From positions 1 to 50,386 of the forward strand of contig DYNA01000010.1 in assembly GCA_020721325.1 (NCBI GenBank): a stretch of DNA of 50,386 nt. Reading direction: 5' to 3'. Source of the DNA: Paludibacter propionicigenes (GTDB lineage: Bacteria; Bacteroidota; Bacteroidia; Bacteroidales; JAIFNL01). This document shows positions 35,667-44,415 of the stretch, piece after piece. The translations under genes and the position numbers were made by a program. A model generated the notes under the pieces. That model worked only from the letters and a program-made list of their open reading frames with translations, was not told where the DNA came from and ran no database searches. Numbering within the stretch: position 1 is the stretch's first letter; each line of letters starts with the position of its first letter.

Positions 35667-36542
35667 TTAACTATCGGCAATTCTATCCAAAACATTTTCA
35701 ATCAATACTTTAAGTGATTTTTTATAATCTTTGCTGTATTCCTTTCTTATACGGTTTGCTATAATGTTGCAAACCGTTAAAGCTTGATGCCCCAAAAGTG
35801 CCGAAAGCCCATAAATTGCTGAACTTTCCATTTCGTAATTGGTAATTTTCATTCCATTGTATTCAAAACGACTGATTTTTTCGTTCAAATCAAAATCCAC
35901 TATTGGCAAACGCAAAATACGTCCCTGAGGACCATAAAAGCCATTGGCTGAGATAGTTAAACCACTTCTAAAATCTTTACTCATCTGCTCGAAAACCGAA
36001 TCGGAAGATTTAACAATATAAGGACTGGCAAGAAGTTTATTCCAGCCAACATGCTCTTTGAAAGCATTTTCCATATCCAAATCCGAAACAGAATTGCGCT
36101 GTGCATAAAAATTTAACATTCCATCAAATCCGATAGCATATTTTGTAACTAAAGGCGTATCTACCGGAATATCAGGCTGTAAAGCACCCGAAGTACCGAT
36201 TCTTACAAAAGTGAGTACTTTTTTTATTTCTTTTTCTTGGCGCAAATTTAAGTCAATATTGGTTATTGCATCTAACTCATTTACAACTATATCAACATTG
36301 TCTGTACCAATTCCGGTCGAAATTACCGAAAGCCGTTTGCCTTTATAATAACCCGTGTGAGTTACAAATTCGCGGTTTTTCTTTTTTATTTCCACTTTAT
36401 CGAAATATTTTGAAATTACTGCCACACGGTCTTGGTCGCCAACCAAAATAATATTGTCTGCTATATCGCCGGGTAGCAAATGCAAGTGAAAAATGCTGCC
36501 ATCAGCGTTTAAAATCAATTCTGACTCGGGTATTCTATTCAT
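35667..36542 (-). CDS. Uridine phosphorylase-like nucleoside phosphorylase
   Basis: 291 residues. PNP/UDP superfamily phosphorylase that would cleave nucleosides with phosphate in the cytosol for pyrimidine salvage. Visible motifs: LHLLPGDIADNIILVGDQDR (phosphate/substrate loop), VISTGIGTDNVDIVVNEL, FVRIGTSGALQP, and the ribose-binding TNYEMESSAIYGLSALLGH. The last is characteristic of the uridine phosphorylase branch. Length slightly above the E. coli enzyme. Specificity (uridine versus other nucleosides) is inferred, so I give no symbol. Confidence 0.88.
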   Translation of the reverse strand: MNRIPESELILNADGSIFHLHLLPGDIADNIILVGDQDRVAVISKYFDKVEIKKKNREFVTHTGYYKGKRLSVISTGIGTDNVDIVVNELDAITNIDLNLRQEKEIKKVLTFVRIGTSGALQPDIPVDTPLVTKYAIGFDGMLNFYAQRNSVSDLDMENAFKEHVGWNKLLASPYIVKSSDSVFEQMSKDFRSGLTISANGFYGPQGRILRLPIVDFDLNEKISRFEYNGMKITNYEMESSAIYGLSALLGHQALTVCNIIANRIRKEYSKDYKKSLKVLIENVLDRIADS

Positions 36543-37066
36543 TGTAAGTTTTTTTAATTCTGAATATTTTTAAGCAAATAAACAACGATTTACGATATTT
36601 TGTTATCTTGTAAATAGCTGTAAATCAATTCAAAAAAAATAATTGTGGTTCTTTTTTTTATAATACATACTTTTATTTATTTTAAAAATTTGAAAAATAA
36701 TTCATTTCTTAAAATTTTATAAAGTTTTTTTAACAATTGTAAAAAATTGTATTTCAAATAATTATCAAGTTAAATGAACGAAATAGTAAAATGAATAATT
36801 TATCGCTCAATTTATTTTCTTTTGAATTTATTTTTTATAAAAAAAATGAACAACAAAAGTAAAAAGAAATTAAGAATTTTTCAAATTTTATTTTTATAAA
36901 AAAAACAATTGGTTAAAATAATGGTTCGTAAAACTTTGCCAAAGTTGCTTTTGTTATTCTGTTAAAAGGTTAATTATCAATAAAATAACTTTTTTATGCA
37001 AATTTGGCAAAGTTTTGGTATTCAATTCATTAAAAAAAAATAACGTATTCAGACAAAAAAATATTT
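36543..37066. other. Intergenic region with AACTTTGCCAAAGTT-type repeats
   Basis: About 520 nt between two minus-strand genes, mostly A/T. The structured part is 36931-37020, which has AACTTTGCCAAAGTT at 36931-36945 and TTTGGCAAAGTTTT at 37003-37016. No gene, RNA or convincing terminator is visible. Confidence 0.5.
36931..37016. repeat. Inverted pair of AACTTTGCCAAA repeats
   Basis: The 15-mer AACTTTGCCAAAGTT (36931-36945) is identical to 227-241. A partial copy in inverse orientation (TTTGGCAAAGTTTT, 37003-37016) lies 57 nt further on. The spacing would allow a stem-loop with a long loop. Confidence 0.5.
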
Positions 37067-37804
37067 TTATTGAACTGACTTTGAAGAATTATCTTTATTT
37101 AGCCTTTTTTTTCTAATTTTCATATTCACAACTTCCACCGTTAAAGAAAAGAAAACCGCAAAATAAATGTACGCTTTGGGTATTTCGATGTGAAAACCTT
37201 CCAAAACCAGCATAAATCCTATCAAAATTAAAAACGAAAGAGCTAAAATTTCGAGCGTAGGATTTTGCGAAATAAACTGGCTTATTTTTCCGGCATAAGC
37301 CATCATTACCGATAAAGCGACCACTACCGCTATAATCATGATTAGCACGTCGTCCGAAAGCCCAACCGCCGTAAGAATAGAATCAAAAGAGAATACAATA
37401 TCGAGCATGGCAATTTGAAATATCACATTCCAAACCGTTGTAGCTCTGGTAGTTACTTCGTGTTGTATTCCTTCCATTTTATGTCCGATTTCGGAAACGC
37501 TTTTCGCTAAAAGAAACAAACCACCCGAAAATAATATTATCTCACGAACACTAAAACCTTTTCCCATGATAGTAAAAAGGGGCTTTGTAAGGTGATGAAT
37601 TACCCAAACCACAGAAATTAACATGGCAATTCGTAAAAATAGAGCTAAAAAAAGTCCGGTTTTCCGTGCTTTTTCTTGTTTTTCGGCAGGTAACTTGTTG
37701 GAAACGATTGAAATAAAAATTATGTTATCCACTCCAAGTACTATTTCCAAAAAAGTTAGCGTTAATAATGCAATCCACGCATTGGGGGCAAATAAAAAAT
37801 CCAT
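37067..37804 (-). CDS. TerC-family integral membrane protein
   Basis: 245 residues with about seven transmembrane helices. The paired acidic motifs of the family are intact: FLEIVLGVDNIIF in helix 1 and LDIVFSFDSILTAVG in the second half, thought to coordinate a metal ion. Members export manganese or similar cations, for example when metals are loaded onto secreted proteins, and some are linked to tellurite resistance. No other ter gene is near, so a metal-homeostasis role is the better guess. A charged tail (KIRKKRLNKDNSSKSVQ) ends in the cytosol. Confidence 0.9.
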   Translation of the reverse strand: MDFLFAPNAWIALLTLTFLEIVLGVDNIIFISIVSNKLPAEKQEKARKTGLFLALFLRIAMLISVVWVIHHLTKPLFTIMGKGFSVREIILFSGGLFLLAKSVSEIGHKMEGIQHEVTTRATTVWNVIFQIAMLDIVFSFDSILTAVGLSDDVLIMIIAVVVALSVMMAYAGKISQFISQNPTLEILALSFLILIGFMLVLEGFHIEIPKAYIYFAVFFSLTVEVVNMKIRKKRLNKDNSSKSVQ

Positions 37805-38140
37805 TTTGTACTAAATTTAATCGTTTGAGGCTAATTTTTTTTTAATTTTTTTTACAAAAATAAAATATAATTTGAAATTTAAAAAATTTTCCTTTTTTTT
37901 CAAAAAAAAATAAAACCAACGCAACGAATCGAACCCCTTGTGCATCTTTGGCTAAAGGTTCTAAAATTTTTTTTAGGGGTAAAATTTTAAAATATAAATC
38001 TGCTGAAAATTCAATTTTCTTTTTCTGAAAAACTACTATTTTATTATGAAAATGAATTTTTAGCAGTTTATATTTGCAAAAAACTAAAAAAGAAATTAAA
38101 TTTGCTCAGAAAAAAAATAACTGACTAAAAAATTTAAATT
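37805..38140. other. Intergenic region with a GC-richer patch
   Basis: About 336 nt between terC-like (minus) and the ECF sigma gene (plus). On the minus strand TATTTTTG (37862-37855) fits a -7 box for the TerC gene. 37917-37963 is about half G+C, unlike the surrounding A/T, and on the minus strand it can be read as PLAKDAQGVRFVALV with no start or stop of its own. I see no complete gene or tRNA. Confidence 0.4.
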
Positions 38141-38698
38141 TTGGAAGAGCTACAAATTATAATTAAAAATTGTAAAGCAGGAAAACGCGAGGCACAAGCC
38201 AAGCTTTTTCAGCTATTTGCAAGAAAAATGTTTACGGTTGCCTTAGTTTATTCTAAGGATAGAACCGCAGCCGAAGACATTATTCAAGATGCTTTTATAA
38301 AGATTTTCGATAAAATTTCCCAGTATTCCGGCGAAGGCTCTTTTGAAGGTTGGGTGAGGAGAATTGTCGTAAATACTGCCCTTGAGCGATATAGGCGCGA
38401 AAATAAATTGTACTCAATCGACGATTATCAACCTTATGAAGAGCAATTGAGTTACAACGATTTGATTGATAATATTTCGGCAAACGAATTAATGGAAATC
38501 ATTGGGTCGATTAGTCCGCAATATAAAATTGTTTTCAATTTGTATGCCCTTGAAGGCTATTCGCACAAAGAAATTTCCCAGCAATTGGGAATTAGCGAAG
38601 GTACTTCGAAATCAAATCTGGCACGCGCACGCAAAGTGTTGCAAGATAAAGTAAATGAAATGTATTTTTTAAAAAAGAAAGAACAAAGCGCATGTTAA
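38141..38698 (+). CDS. ECF-type RNA polymerase sigma-70 factor
   Basis: 185 residues. Region 2 is FQLFARKMFTVALVYSKDRT and AEDIIQDAFIKIFDKI; a short linker follows, then region 4 SPQYKIVFNLYALEGYSHKE and ISQQLGISEGTSKSNLARAR (helix-turn-helix). The start has to be TTG at 38141 since an in-frame TAA lies at 38135-38137 and the first ATG is about 30 codons in. The end overlaps the next start by 7 nt (ATG at 38692), so the two are translationally coupled. It probably responds to an envelope signal through that partner. Confidence 0.92.
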   Translation: MEELQIIIKNCKAGKREAQAKLFQLFARKMFTVALVYSKDRTAAEDIIQDAFIKIFDKISQYSGEGSFEGWVRRIVVNTALERYRRENKLYSIDDYQPYEEQLSYNDLIDNISANELMEIIGSISPQYKIVFNLYALEGYSHKEISQQLGISEGTSKSNLARARKVLQDKVNEMYFLKKKEQSAC

Positions 38699-40701
38699 AC
38701 GAGCAAAAACATATTGATTTTTTGTTCAAAAACGGTTTAGAAAACCAAGAAGTGGAGATTTCTTCTTCGCTCTGGGAAAAAATTGTTCAAAAACTCGATG
38801 AAAATGCTCTAAAACTTGGTGAAAATCCCAATAATTTGAATGAAAACGCAAAAATTGATGTGCTTTTCAGCGAAAGCTTAACCGATTTTGAAAGCGAAGT
38901 TCCCGAAAGCATTTGGAATGCTATTTCGCAAAAACTCGATGAAAAAGCTCAAAATCAGATAGAAAATGTAAAAATAGATATGCTTTTCAGCGAAAGCTTA
39001 ACCAATTTTGAAAGCGAAGTTCCCGAAAACCTTTGGAATACTATTTCGCAAAAACTTGATGAAAACCCCAAAAATCAGATAGAAAATGCAAAAATTGATG
39101 TGCTTTTCAGCGAAAGTTTAACCGATTTTGAAAGCGAAGTTCCTGAAAACCTTTGGAATGCTATTTCGCAAAAACTCGATGAAAAGGTTCAAAATCCGAT
39201 TGAAAACGCAAAAATTGATGTGCTTTTCAGCGAAAGCTTAACCGATTTTGAAAGTGAAGTACCCGAAAAAATATGGAATAATATTTCGCAAAAATTGGAT
39301 AATAATTTAACTTCAGAAGCGGAAAAAACTTCTATAGATTTACTTTTCAAACAAGGTTTGGAAAATCATGAAGAAGCTGTTCCTAATTTCGTTTGGCAAA
39401 ATGTTTCAGAAAAAGTTTCGGTAAATGTTCGCAAAAAACGAATGTTTTTATTGAGAACAATAGCCGCTTCCATTGCTATACTTCTCTCATTTACATCGGG
39501 TTTGTTATTTACCAATTATGAAAAGAACAATTTGAGTGAAAACCCGAAAATTAAAACAATTATCGAAGACAACGACCTTTCAAACAATCAATTGGATTTA
39601 CCAATCGAAAAATTAGTCAGCCAAGTGAAGAAAGCAAGTGCCAAAAAACAAAAATTCAATTTAGAACGCAACTTAAATTACCAGAATAATTTTTCAACTA
39701 TGGCACGTTTGGAATATAAAAAACAGATTTTTACGGTCAATTCTTCTCAAGAAAAAATTAATTTGGAAAAATTGAATAAATCCAAATTTTCAAAAGAAAA
39801 TTTGTTGGCTCAAAATCGTGATACAATCAGTCTGATTACCAGTATGAAACAAGAAGTTAAAAAATATTCGACTACACGTGATTATACCGAAAACAGCACT
39901 GAACTTACGATTAAATTTAAAGAAAAAAACACTCGAAACGGTTGGATAGTTGGTGGTTATTTTTCACCGGTTTTTTCATATCGATTTTCTGAAATAAATT
40001 CTGATTTTTCGGAGCTTAGAAGGGCAAATGCCGATGGTGTAACCAAGGAAATTCAAAACAAAGATTTCTACGACGAAAACGAGCAAGGCACTTATTCTTT
40101 TGCTTCGGGTGTGAGTTTGGAATACAAAACCAAATCGCGTTGGGCTGTTTTTTCGGGCATTTATAAAACAACTCTCGGTCAGACCAATGGAAATATACCG
40201 GAAAATTTAGTAGAAGAAATTCAAAAAAAGACATATATTTTGACAACTTCAGCCGGCGATATTTCTATAAACAATCAGCACAATTTCTCGAATTGGCAAA
40301 CCAATGAAAATGAGATTTTACAAGCAAAACAAACAATTGAACTTTTACAAAATTTTGAATATCTTGAAATTCCGCTCAATGTGAAATTTAATTTATTGCA
40401 AGATTATTCAAAGTTTTCCGTTAATATTATTGGCGGTTTCAGTACCAATATTTTACTCAAAAACAGAGTTTTTTTACAATCCGAAACTCAAAAATATGAA
40501 ATCGGAACAACCAATAACATTAATAAATTCATCTATAACAGCAATTTAGGAGTAGGAGTGGCTTATAAATTGGGCAAAAAAATGTCGCTCAACGTAGAAC
40601 CGAGTTTTAAATATTCGTTGGTTCCCATCAATAAAAATTACCCGATTTATTATCGTCCCTATTACTTTACTTTTTTTACCGGATTGAGCTACAATTTCTA
40701 A
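38692..40701 (+). CDS. Anti-sigma-like / beta-barrel fusion with tandem N-terminal repeats
   Basis: 669 residues, coupled to the ECF sigma gene. Residues about 1-240 are six copies of an amphipathic module with pattern IDxLFxxxLxxxExxVPxxxWxxIxxKL. The middle four (120 bp, 40 residues each, 38841-39320) are nearly identical; the first and last are diverged. A membrane helix follows at about 252-275 (LLRTIAASIAILLSFTSGLL), then a Lys/Asn-rich spacer, and from about 425 a C-terminal beta-barrel-like domain (GWIVGGYFSPVFSYRF ... VEPSFKYSLVPINKNYPIYY ... FFTGLSYNF). There is no classical signal peptide: the repeats should face the cytosol and the barrel domain the periplasm or outer membrane. Its regulatory role on the sigma factor is inferred from position and motif. 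Confidence 0.8.
   Translation: MLNEQKHIDFLFKNGLENQEVEISSSLWEKIVQKLDENALKLGENPNNLNENAKIDVLFSESLTDFESEVPESIWNAISQKLDEKAQNQIENVKIDMLFSESLTNFESEVPENLWNTISQKLDENPKNQIENAKIDVLFSESLTDFESEVPENLWNAISQKLDEKVQNPIENAKIDVLFSESLTDFESEVPEKIWNNISQKLDNNLTSEAEKTSIDLLFKQGLENHEEAVPNFVWQNVSEKVSVNVRKKRMFLLRTIAASIAILLSFTSGLLFTNYEKNNLSENPKIKTIIEDNDLSNNQLDLPIEKLVSQVKKASAKKQKFNLERNLNYQNNFSTMARLEYKKQIFTVNSSQEKINLEKLNKSKFSKENLLAQNRDTISLITSMKQEVKKYSTTRDYTENSTELTIKFKEKNTRNGWIVGGYFSPVFSYRFSEINSDFSELRRANADGVTKEIQNKDFYDENEQGTYSFASGVSLEYKTKSRWAVFSGIYKTTLGQTNGNIPENLVEEIQKKTYILTTSAGDISINNQHNFSNWQTNENEILQAKQTIELLQNFEYLEIPLNVKFNLLQDYSKFSVNIIGGFSTNILLKNRVFLQSETQKYEIGTTNNINKFIYNSNLGVGVAYKLGKKMSLNVEPSFKYSLVPINKNYPIYYRPYYFTFFTGLSYNF
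38841..39320 (+). repeat. Four in-frame 120-bp tandem repeats
   Basis: Exact 120-bp period with copies starting at 38841, 38961, 39081 and 39201; each contains TGCTTTTCAGCGAAAG and CTATTTCGCAAAAA or a close variant. High nucleotide identity points to recent expansion by slippage or recombination. Confidence 0.95.
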
Positions 40702-40738
40702 AAAAAACTATCCGAAAGCAAAAAAACTTTCGGATAGT
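40701..40738 (-). terminator. Terminator after the universal stress protein gene (minus strand)
   Basis: The perfect 12-bp arms ACTATCCGAAAG (40707-40718) and CTTTCGGATAGT (40727-40738) are followed on the minus strand by TTTTTTT. On the plus strand it lacks a T-run, so it is chiefly a minus-strand terminator, though it may slow both. Confidence 0.85.
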
Positions 40739-40757
40739 AAAAATTTATTTTATAACT

Positions 40758-41627
40758 TTAAGCAATGGTTTGTAAAGTAAATAAAGCACCCGGATTTATA
40801 CACATTACCGGAATTTCATTGGGATTTGAAATCATTTTTTGTTGCGCAGGAGTAATAAAAAATTCACCCGCTCCTCTGCTCGGATAAATCATAATTAAAA
40901 TTAAATTGGCATTAATTTCGGCTGTATAACGATTTGTTTCATCAGCCAAATATGCGCTATCGCGCGTAGAAACATTAACGGTATAAGAAATTCCAAACTT
41001 CTCAAATTTGCTTTTTACATATCCCAAGTTATTTTTTACTCGTTTGGCTAAATAGCTGTCTGTTTCGGTAGGAATTAAAATATTGATTTTTGAATTAAAT
41101 TTATTCGAAAAAAATATTGCCCAATCCGTTTTTTGTATCGATTCGTGTTGCGAATCGAGAGGAAAAACAATGTTGTCATACATCTGATTAGCAGGACCTT
41201 TGCTTTGAGTAAGCATAAATGGAACCGGCGAATGGTAAATAACTTTTAAGGCATTACTTCCGGTGAGATGCTGAATGCCCTTAACCCCGTGCGTGCCCAT
41301 AACCACAAAATTTGCACCTATTTCGCTGGCTACGGCGGTTATCGTATCAAAAATATTGCCTTGAACCGCTAAAATATCGGTCTGCAAATTTTCTTCTTTT
41401 TCAATGCGGTCTGCCAATTCTTGAAGTCGATTTTGAGTACCTGCTTCAATAATTTGGTCTTCGTACCTATTTTTACGTCCGATAAAAATAAATGGCTTTT
41501 CAATTACGTGCAATAAATTTATTTCACCATTTATTTGTTTTGCCAAAAGTGTCGCATGTTGAATAGCAGCATTGGAAACCTCTGTAAAATCTACCGGTAC
41601 AAGAATTTTATTTTTATCTACATTCAT
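40758..41627 (-). CDS. Universal stress protein with two Usp domains
   Basis: 289 residues: two tandem UspA-like alpha/beta domains (about 1-146 and 147-289). The first has KILVPVDFTEVSNAAIQHA and the nucleotide-loop VVMGTHGVKGIQHLTGSNAL, whose G-x2-G-x8-G-S spacing is one residue shorter than the usual x9. The second is diverged (YDNIVFPLDSQHESIQKT; LILIMIYPSRGAGEFFITPA) and probably does not bind ATP. Cytosolic stress-survival role by family. Confidence 0.9.
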   Translation of the reverse strand: MNVDKNKILVPVDFTEVSNAAIQHATLLAKQINGEINLLHVIEKPFIFIGRKNRYEDQIIEAGTQNRLQELADRIEKEENLQTDILAVQGNIFDTITAVASEIGANFVVMGTHGVKGIQHLTGSNALKVIYHSPVPFMLTQSKGPANQMYDNIVFPLDSQHESIQKTDWAIFFSNKFNSKINILIPTETDSYLAKRVKNNLGYVKSKFEKFGISYTVNVSTRDSAYLADETNRYTAEINANLILIMIYPSRGAGEFFITPAQQKMISNPNEIPVMCINPGALFTLQTIA

Positions 41628-42390
41628 AATATTTAAGTTTTAGAAGTCGTTAAAAGTATTATAATTTTTGTTTTTTACATGTTTTTTTCAAAAAAATAGC
41701 TAAAAAGTTTCATTTTTAGACGTTTTCAGATTTAAAATTTTCCAAAAAAAACTTTTTATTACTTTCATTGCAAGTTAAGAAAAATATTTGAAAAAAAATA
41801 TTTTTTTTAATTTTTTTTTGAAAAAAAATAAAAATGCCGTATTTATAAGAATATTGAACGGAACTTAAATATTTAGAAATTAATTTTTTAATCTAAATAA
41901 ATTATCCTAAAAAAGAATTTAAAATTGTCGTTGTATTATTTTTTTTAGTGTTATTTTTTTATTTTTTTTGTTTTTAAAAAAATATGTTATTGAATCAAAG
42001 ATATTTACAAACTTGATTTTAACAAATGTCATTTTCTTTTCTTGAAAATAAAAAAGTTTTAACAACAAATTTTCATATTTTAAATAATTCTTTAATTTAT
42101 TGTAAATCATTGAAAATCTAAATTATACAATATTCAATTTGTTATTTATCTGAAAAAGGATATTTTTTTTATACAAATATTTTTTTTTCCACATTATTAA
42201 AAAAAAAGATTATCTTGCAAAAAAAAATATTTTTGTATTTTTTTGTAATGTAATATATTTCAGTAATTTAATTTTTTTTAAGAAAAAATAAGAAAAAATT
42301 AATTTGTTTTTTTTGCAATTAAATAAAATATGTTTTAATATTGCAGAATAAAATAATTTAATATGTAAAACTCTTTTAATAGATAATATT
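41628..42390. other. Long A/T-rich intergenic region
   Basis: About 760 nt of homopolymeric A and T runs. I see no supported gene or RNA; the minus-strand frame at 41919-42110 is Lys/Phe low complexity. The only signal is the promoter candidate at 42312-42343 for the superoxide reductase gene. Confidence 0.5.
42312..42343 (+). promoter_or_regulatory. Promoter candidate for the superoxide reductase gene
   Basis: TTTG (42312-42315), 20 nt, then TAATATTG (42336-42343) is one base off TTTG-N19-TAnnTTTG. It is 47 nt upstream of the ATG. Confidence 0.5.
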
Positions 42391-42771
42391 ATGCCAAAAA
42401 TTAATAAATATGAGGATATTAGCCAAATAGAACGCGAGGCTAAAAAAGACTACATTGACAGACATTCTGCTTTTGTACATTGCGAAGATGCGGCTGTTAA
42501 AGGTGAAAAATTTAAAGTAAAAGTGAAAGTTGGCGACCAATATAAACACCCCGACGACTTTGACCATTACATTAAATATGTTCAACTTTGGAACGGCGAA
42601 ACTTTTTTAGCAGAAACTCATTTTCCTCCCGGAACTTTCGGAAATGTTGCCGCTAACGTAGAAGTTGATTTTTATATTGTTCCGCAAAAAAATCTTAAAC
42701 TTGTAGCTATGGCTTATTGCACAAAACACGGTTTATGGCAAAGCGACGAAAAAACAGTAACTGTTGAATAA
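42391..42771 (+). CDS. Superoxide reductase (neelaredoxin type)
   Basis: 126 residues. Reduces superoxide to hydrogen peroxide at a mononuclear Fe(His)4Cys centre, typical of anaerobes. Ligands visible: His25 (DRHSAF), His53 (KHPDDF), His59 (DHYIKY), Cys110 and His113 (YCTKHGLWQ). There is no N-terminal desulforedoxin domain, so it is the one-iron class. At the usual E-K-H motif this protein reads D-R-H: the Glu that can ligate iron and the active-site Lys are conservatively replaced. It is monocistronic, with its own promoter-like signal and terminator. Confidence 0.93.
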   Translation: MPKINKYEDISQIEREAKKDYIDRHSAFVHCEDAAVKGEKFKVKVKVGDQYKHPDDFDHYIKYVQLWNGETFLAETHFPPGTFGNVAANVEVDFYIVPQKNLKLVAMAYCTKHGLWQSDEKTVTVE

Positions 42772-42798
42772 TTGAAATAATTTTTTTTATTAAATATT

Positions 42799-42832
42799 AA
42801 AGCTTCTTGTTTTCAAGAAGCTTTTTTTTTTT
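42799..42832 (+). terminator. Terminator after the superoxide reductase gene
   Basis: The perfect 11-bp arms AAAGCTTCTTG / CAAGAAGCTTT (42799-42809 and 42814-42824) enclose a 4-nt loop and are followed by T8. Confidence 0.9.
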
Positions 42833-43019
42833 AACACATTTTAATTTTTTTTATAGTCTTATGGCAAATAGATTTTATAGTTTTGTGTTAATTTTACAGT
42901 TTAATTTATTTTCGTTTGCTATACAAATAAAGGTCAGCTATTGAGTTTTTATATTTTCGTAACAAATTGATTATGAAATAGTAAACATTTAAAAACTTGA
43001 CAAATTTTAACGGTTTAAA

Positions 43020-44321
43020 ATGGACAACTTTTTTTTAAAAATTATGAATGCAAAAAAATATATTTTTTTATACTTTTTTATAATTTTTACAATAAAAAAC
43101 AATGCACAATCGACTTTGTATTTTGGCGGTCAAAGATTTTTAGATGCTATTTTTGAAGTAGAAGTTTTAGAAAATATAAAATACGGGGAAAATTTAACTT
43201 ACAAAGGTGAAAAACAAGAACTTTTTTTAGATTTTTATCAGCCTAAAAAGGATACTTTAGACAAACGACCTTTAATTATTTTGGCATATCCGGGAGCTTT
43301 TTTAGCCGGAAGTAAAAAAAATGGATTGATAAGAACTTTGGCTTTACAATTTGCCAAATTTGGCTACACTGTTGCAAGTATTGATTACAGACGTGGTTTT
43401 GGTAAAGAGAAAAACGAGCAAGCCCGCGGTAAAGCTACTGTTTTGCGAGCAACGCAAGATATGAAAGCAGCGGTGCGTTTTTTTAGAAAAGATGCAGAAA
43501 CAGAAAATAAATTTCGTATCGACCCCAATTTTATTGTGGTTGGAGGTTCCTCGGCAGGTGCATTGCTGGCTTTGCAGGCGGCTTATTTAAAAGATACCGT
43601 AGATTTTAAGTGTTTGGATTATAAGGCATTAGGAGGTTTTGAAGGCAAATCGGGAAATGAAGGTTATTCATCTAAAGTTCAAGGAGTTATATCTCTTTCG
43701 GGCGTTATTGGCGATACGACTTGGATAGGAAAAGGAGATGCGCCGCTTTTGATTATGCACGGCGACCAAGATTATTTTGTCCCTTTTAGGCACGGTAAAA
43801 TTGAGATGAAAGTAGGCTTTTTTATATCTTTTTTTATTCCTAAAGTGCCTGAAGTTGAGACTTTTGGTGCGTTACCTATTTCGATACGAGCTAAAAATGT
43901 AGGGCTTGATTATGTTTTTCATATTTTTGAAAATAAAGGGCATTGTCCTTTTGACAAATTTATGTATCCAAAAACATATTCAAAAGAAGAAGATATTGTG
44001 ATAAATTATATGAGAAATTTTTTATATAATCAATATAAAAATCCTGAAATTAAGCAATTTAGAACAGATATTGGTTATATGAATAAGGTATTTGTGCATG
44101 AAATAAAAAAAGGAGAAGATATAACTATTGAGTTGCCTGATAAGTATTTACGCTCAATTAAAGTAATTATTCGCGATGGAAACAATAAAAAGAAATATGT
44201 AGAAAAAAAATTAAAAAGTGAAAACGGCGTTTTTATTTTAAAAAATAATTTAAAATCGGGTAAATACATTTTAAAAATTCAGTGGGAGGAGTTTCGTAAA
44301 AGAATTTATTTTGAAATTTGA
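43020..44321 (+). CDS. Exported alpha/beta-hydrolase (esterase-like)
   Basis: 433 residues from 43020; an equally good start is 43044, which begins the signal peptide directly (MNAKKYIFLYFFIIFTIKNNAQ). The hydrolase core has the oxyanion region LIILAYPGAFLAGSKKNG, nucleophile Ser in VGGSSAGALLALQ, Asp in IMHGDQDYFVPF and His in NKGHCPFDKF, so the catalytic triad is complete. A roughly 100-residue Lys-rich C-terminal extension is beta-rich (ITIELPDKYL ... YILKIQWEEF), reminiscent of a degraded Ig-like or sorting domain but without a clear T9SS signature. Substrate unknown: carboxylic ester or acetylated glycan are plausible. Confidence 0.82.
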   Translation: MDNFFLKIMNAKKYIFLYFFIIFTIKNNAQSTLYFGGQRFLDAIFEVEVLENIKYGENLTYKGEKQELFLDFYQPKKDTLDKRPLIILAYPGAFLAGSKKNGLIRTLALQFAKFGYTVASIDYRRGFGKEKNEQARGKATVLRATQDMKAAVRFFRKDAETENKFRIDPNFIVVGGSSAGALLALQAAYLKDTVDFKCLDYKALGGFEGKSGNEGYSSKVQGVISLSGVIGDTTWIGKGDAPLLIMHGDQDYFVPFRHGKIEMKVGFFISFFIPKVPEVETFGALPISIRAKNVGLDYVFHIFENKGHCPFDKFMYPKTYSKEEDIVINYMRNFLYNQYKNPEIKQFRTDIGYMNKVFVHEIKKGEDITIELPDKYLRSIKVIIRDGNNKKKYVEKKLKSENGVFILKNNLKSGKYILKIQWEEFRKRIYFEI

Positions 44322-44415
44322 AAAAATAAATTTTGTGGTATTAAAATTAGGAACAATCTTTGTATTTGAATAAATAGGAAAAAATAAAATTGAAAACATT
44401 TAATTATATAAAAAT

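Noticed and set aside
37915-37960. tRNA-like T-arm sequence (GGGGTTCGATTCG on the minus strand)
   Set aside because: The flanking bases do not pair into a T-stem and no acceptor, D- or anticodon arm can be drawn.
38841-39320. CRISPR array suspicion for the regular 120-bp repeats
   Set aside because: The repeats are contiguous, in frame, and encode a 40-residue protein module; there are no unique spacers.
41919-42110. 63-residue Lys/Phe/Asn-rich frame in the long gap before the superoxide reductase gene
   Set aside because: Composition is that of poly-A/T DNA; no start context or conserved pattern.
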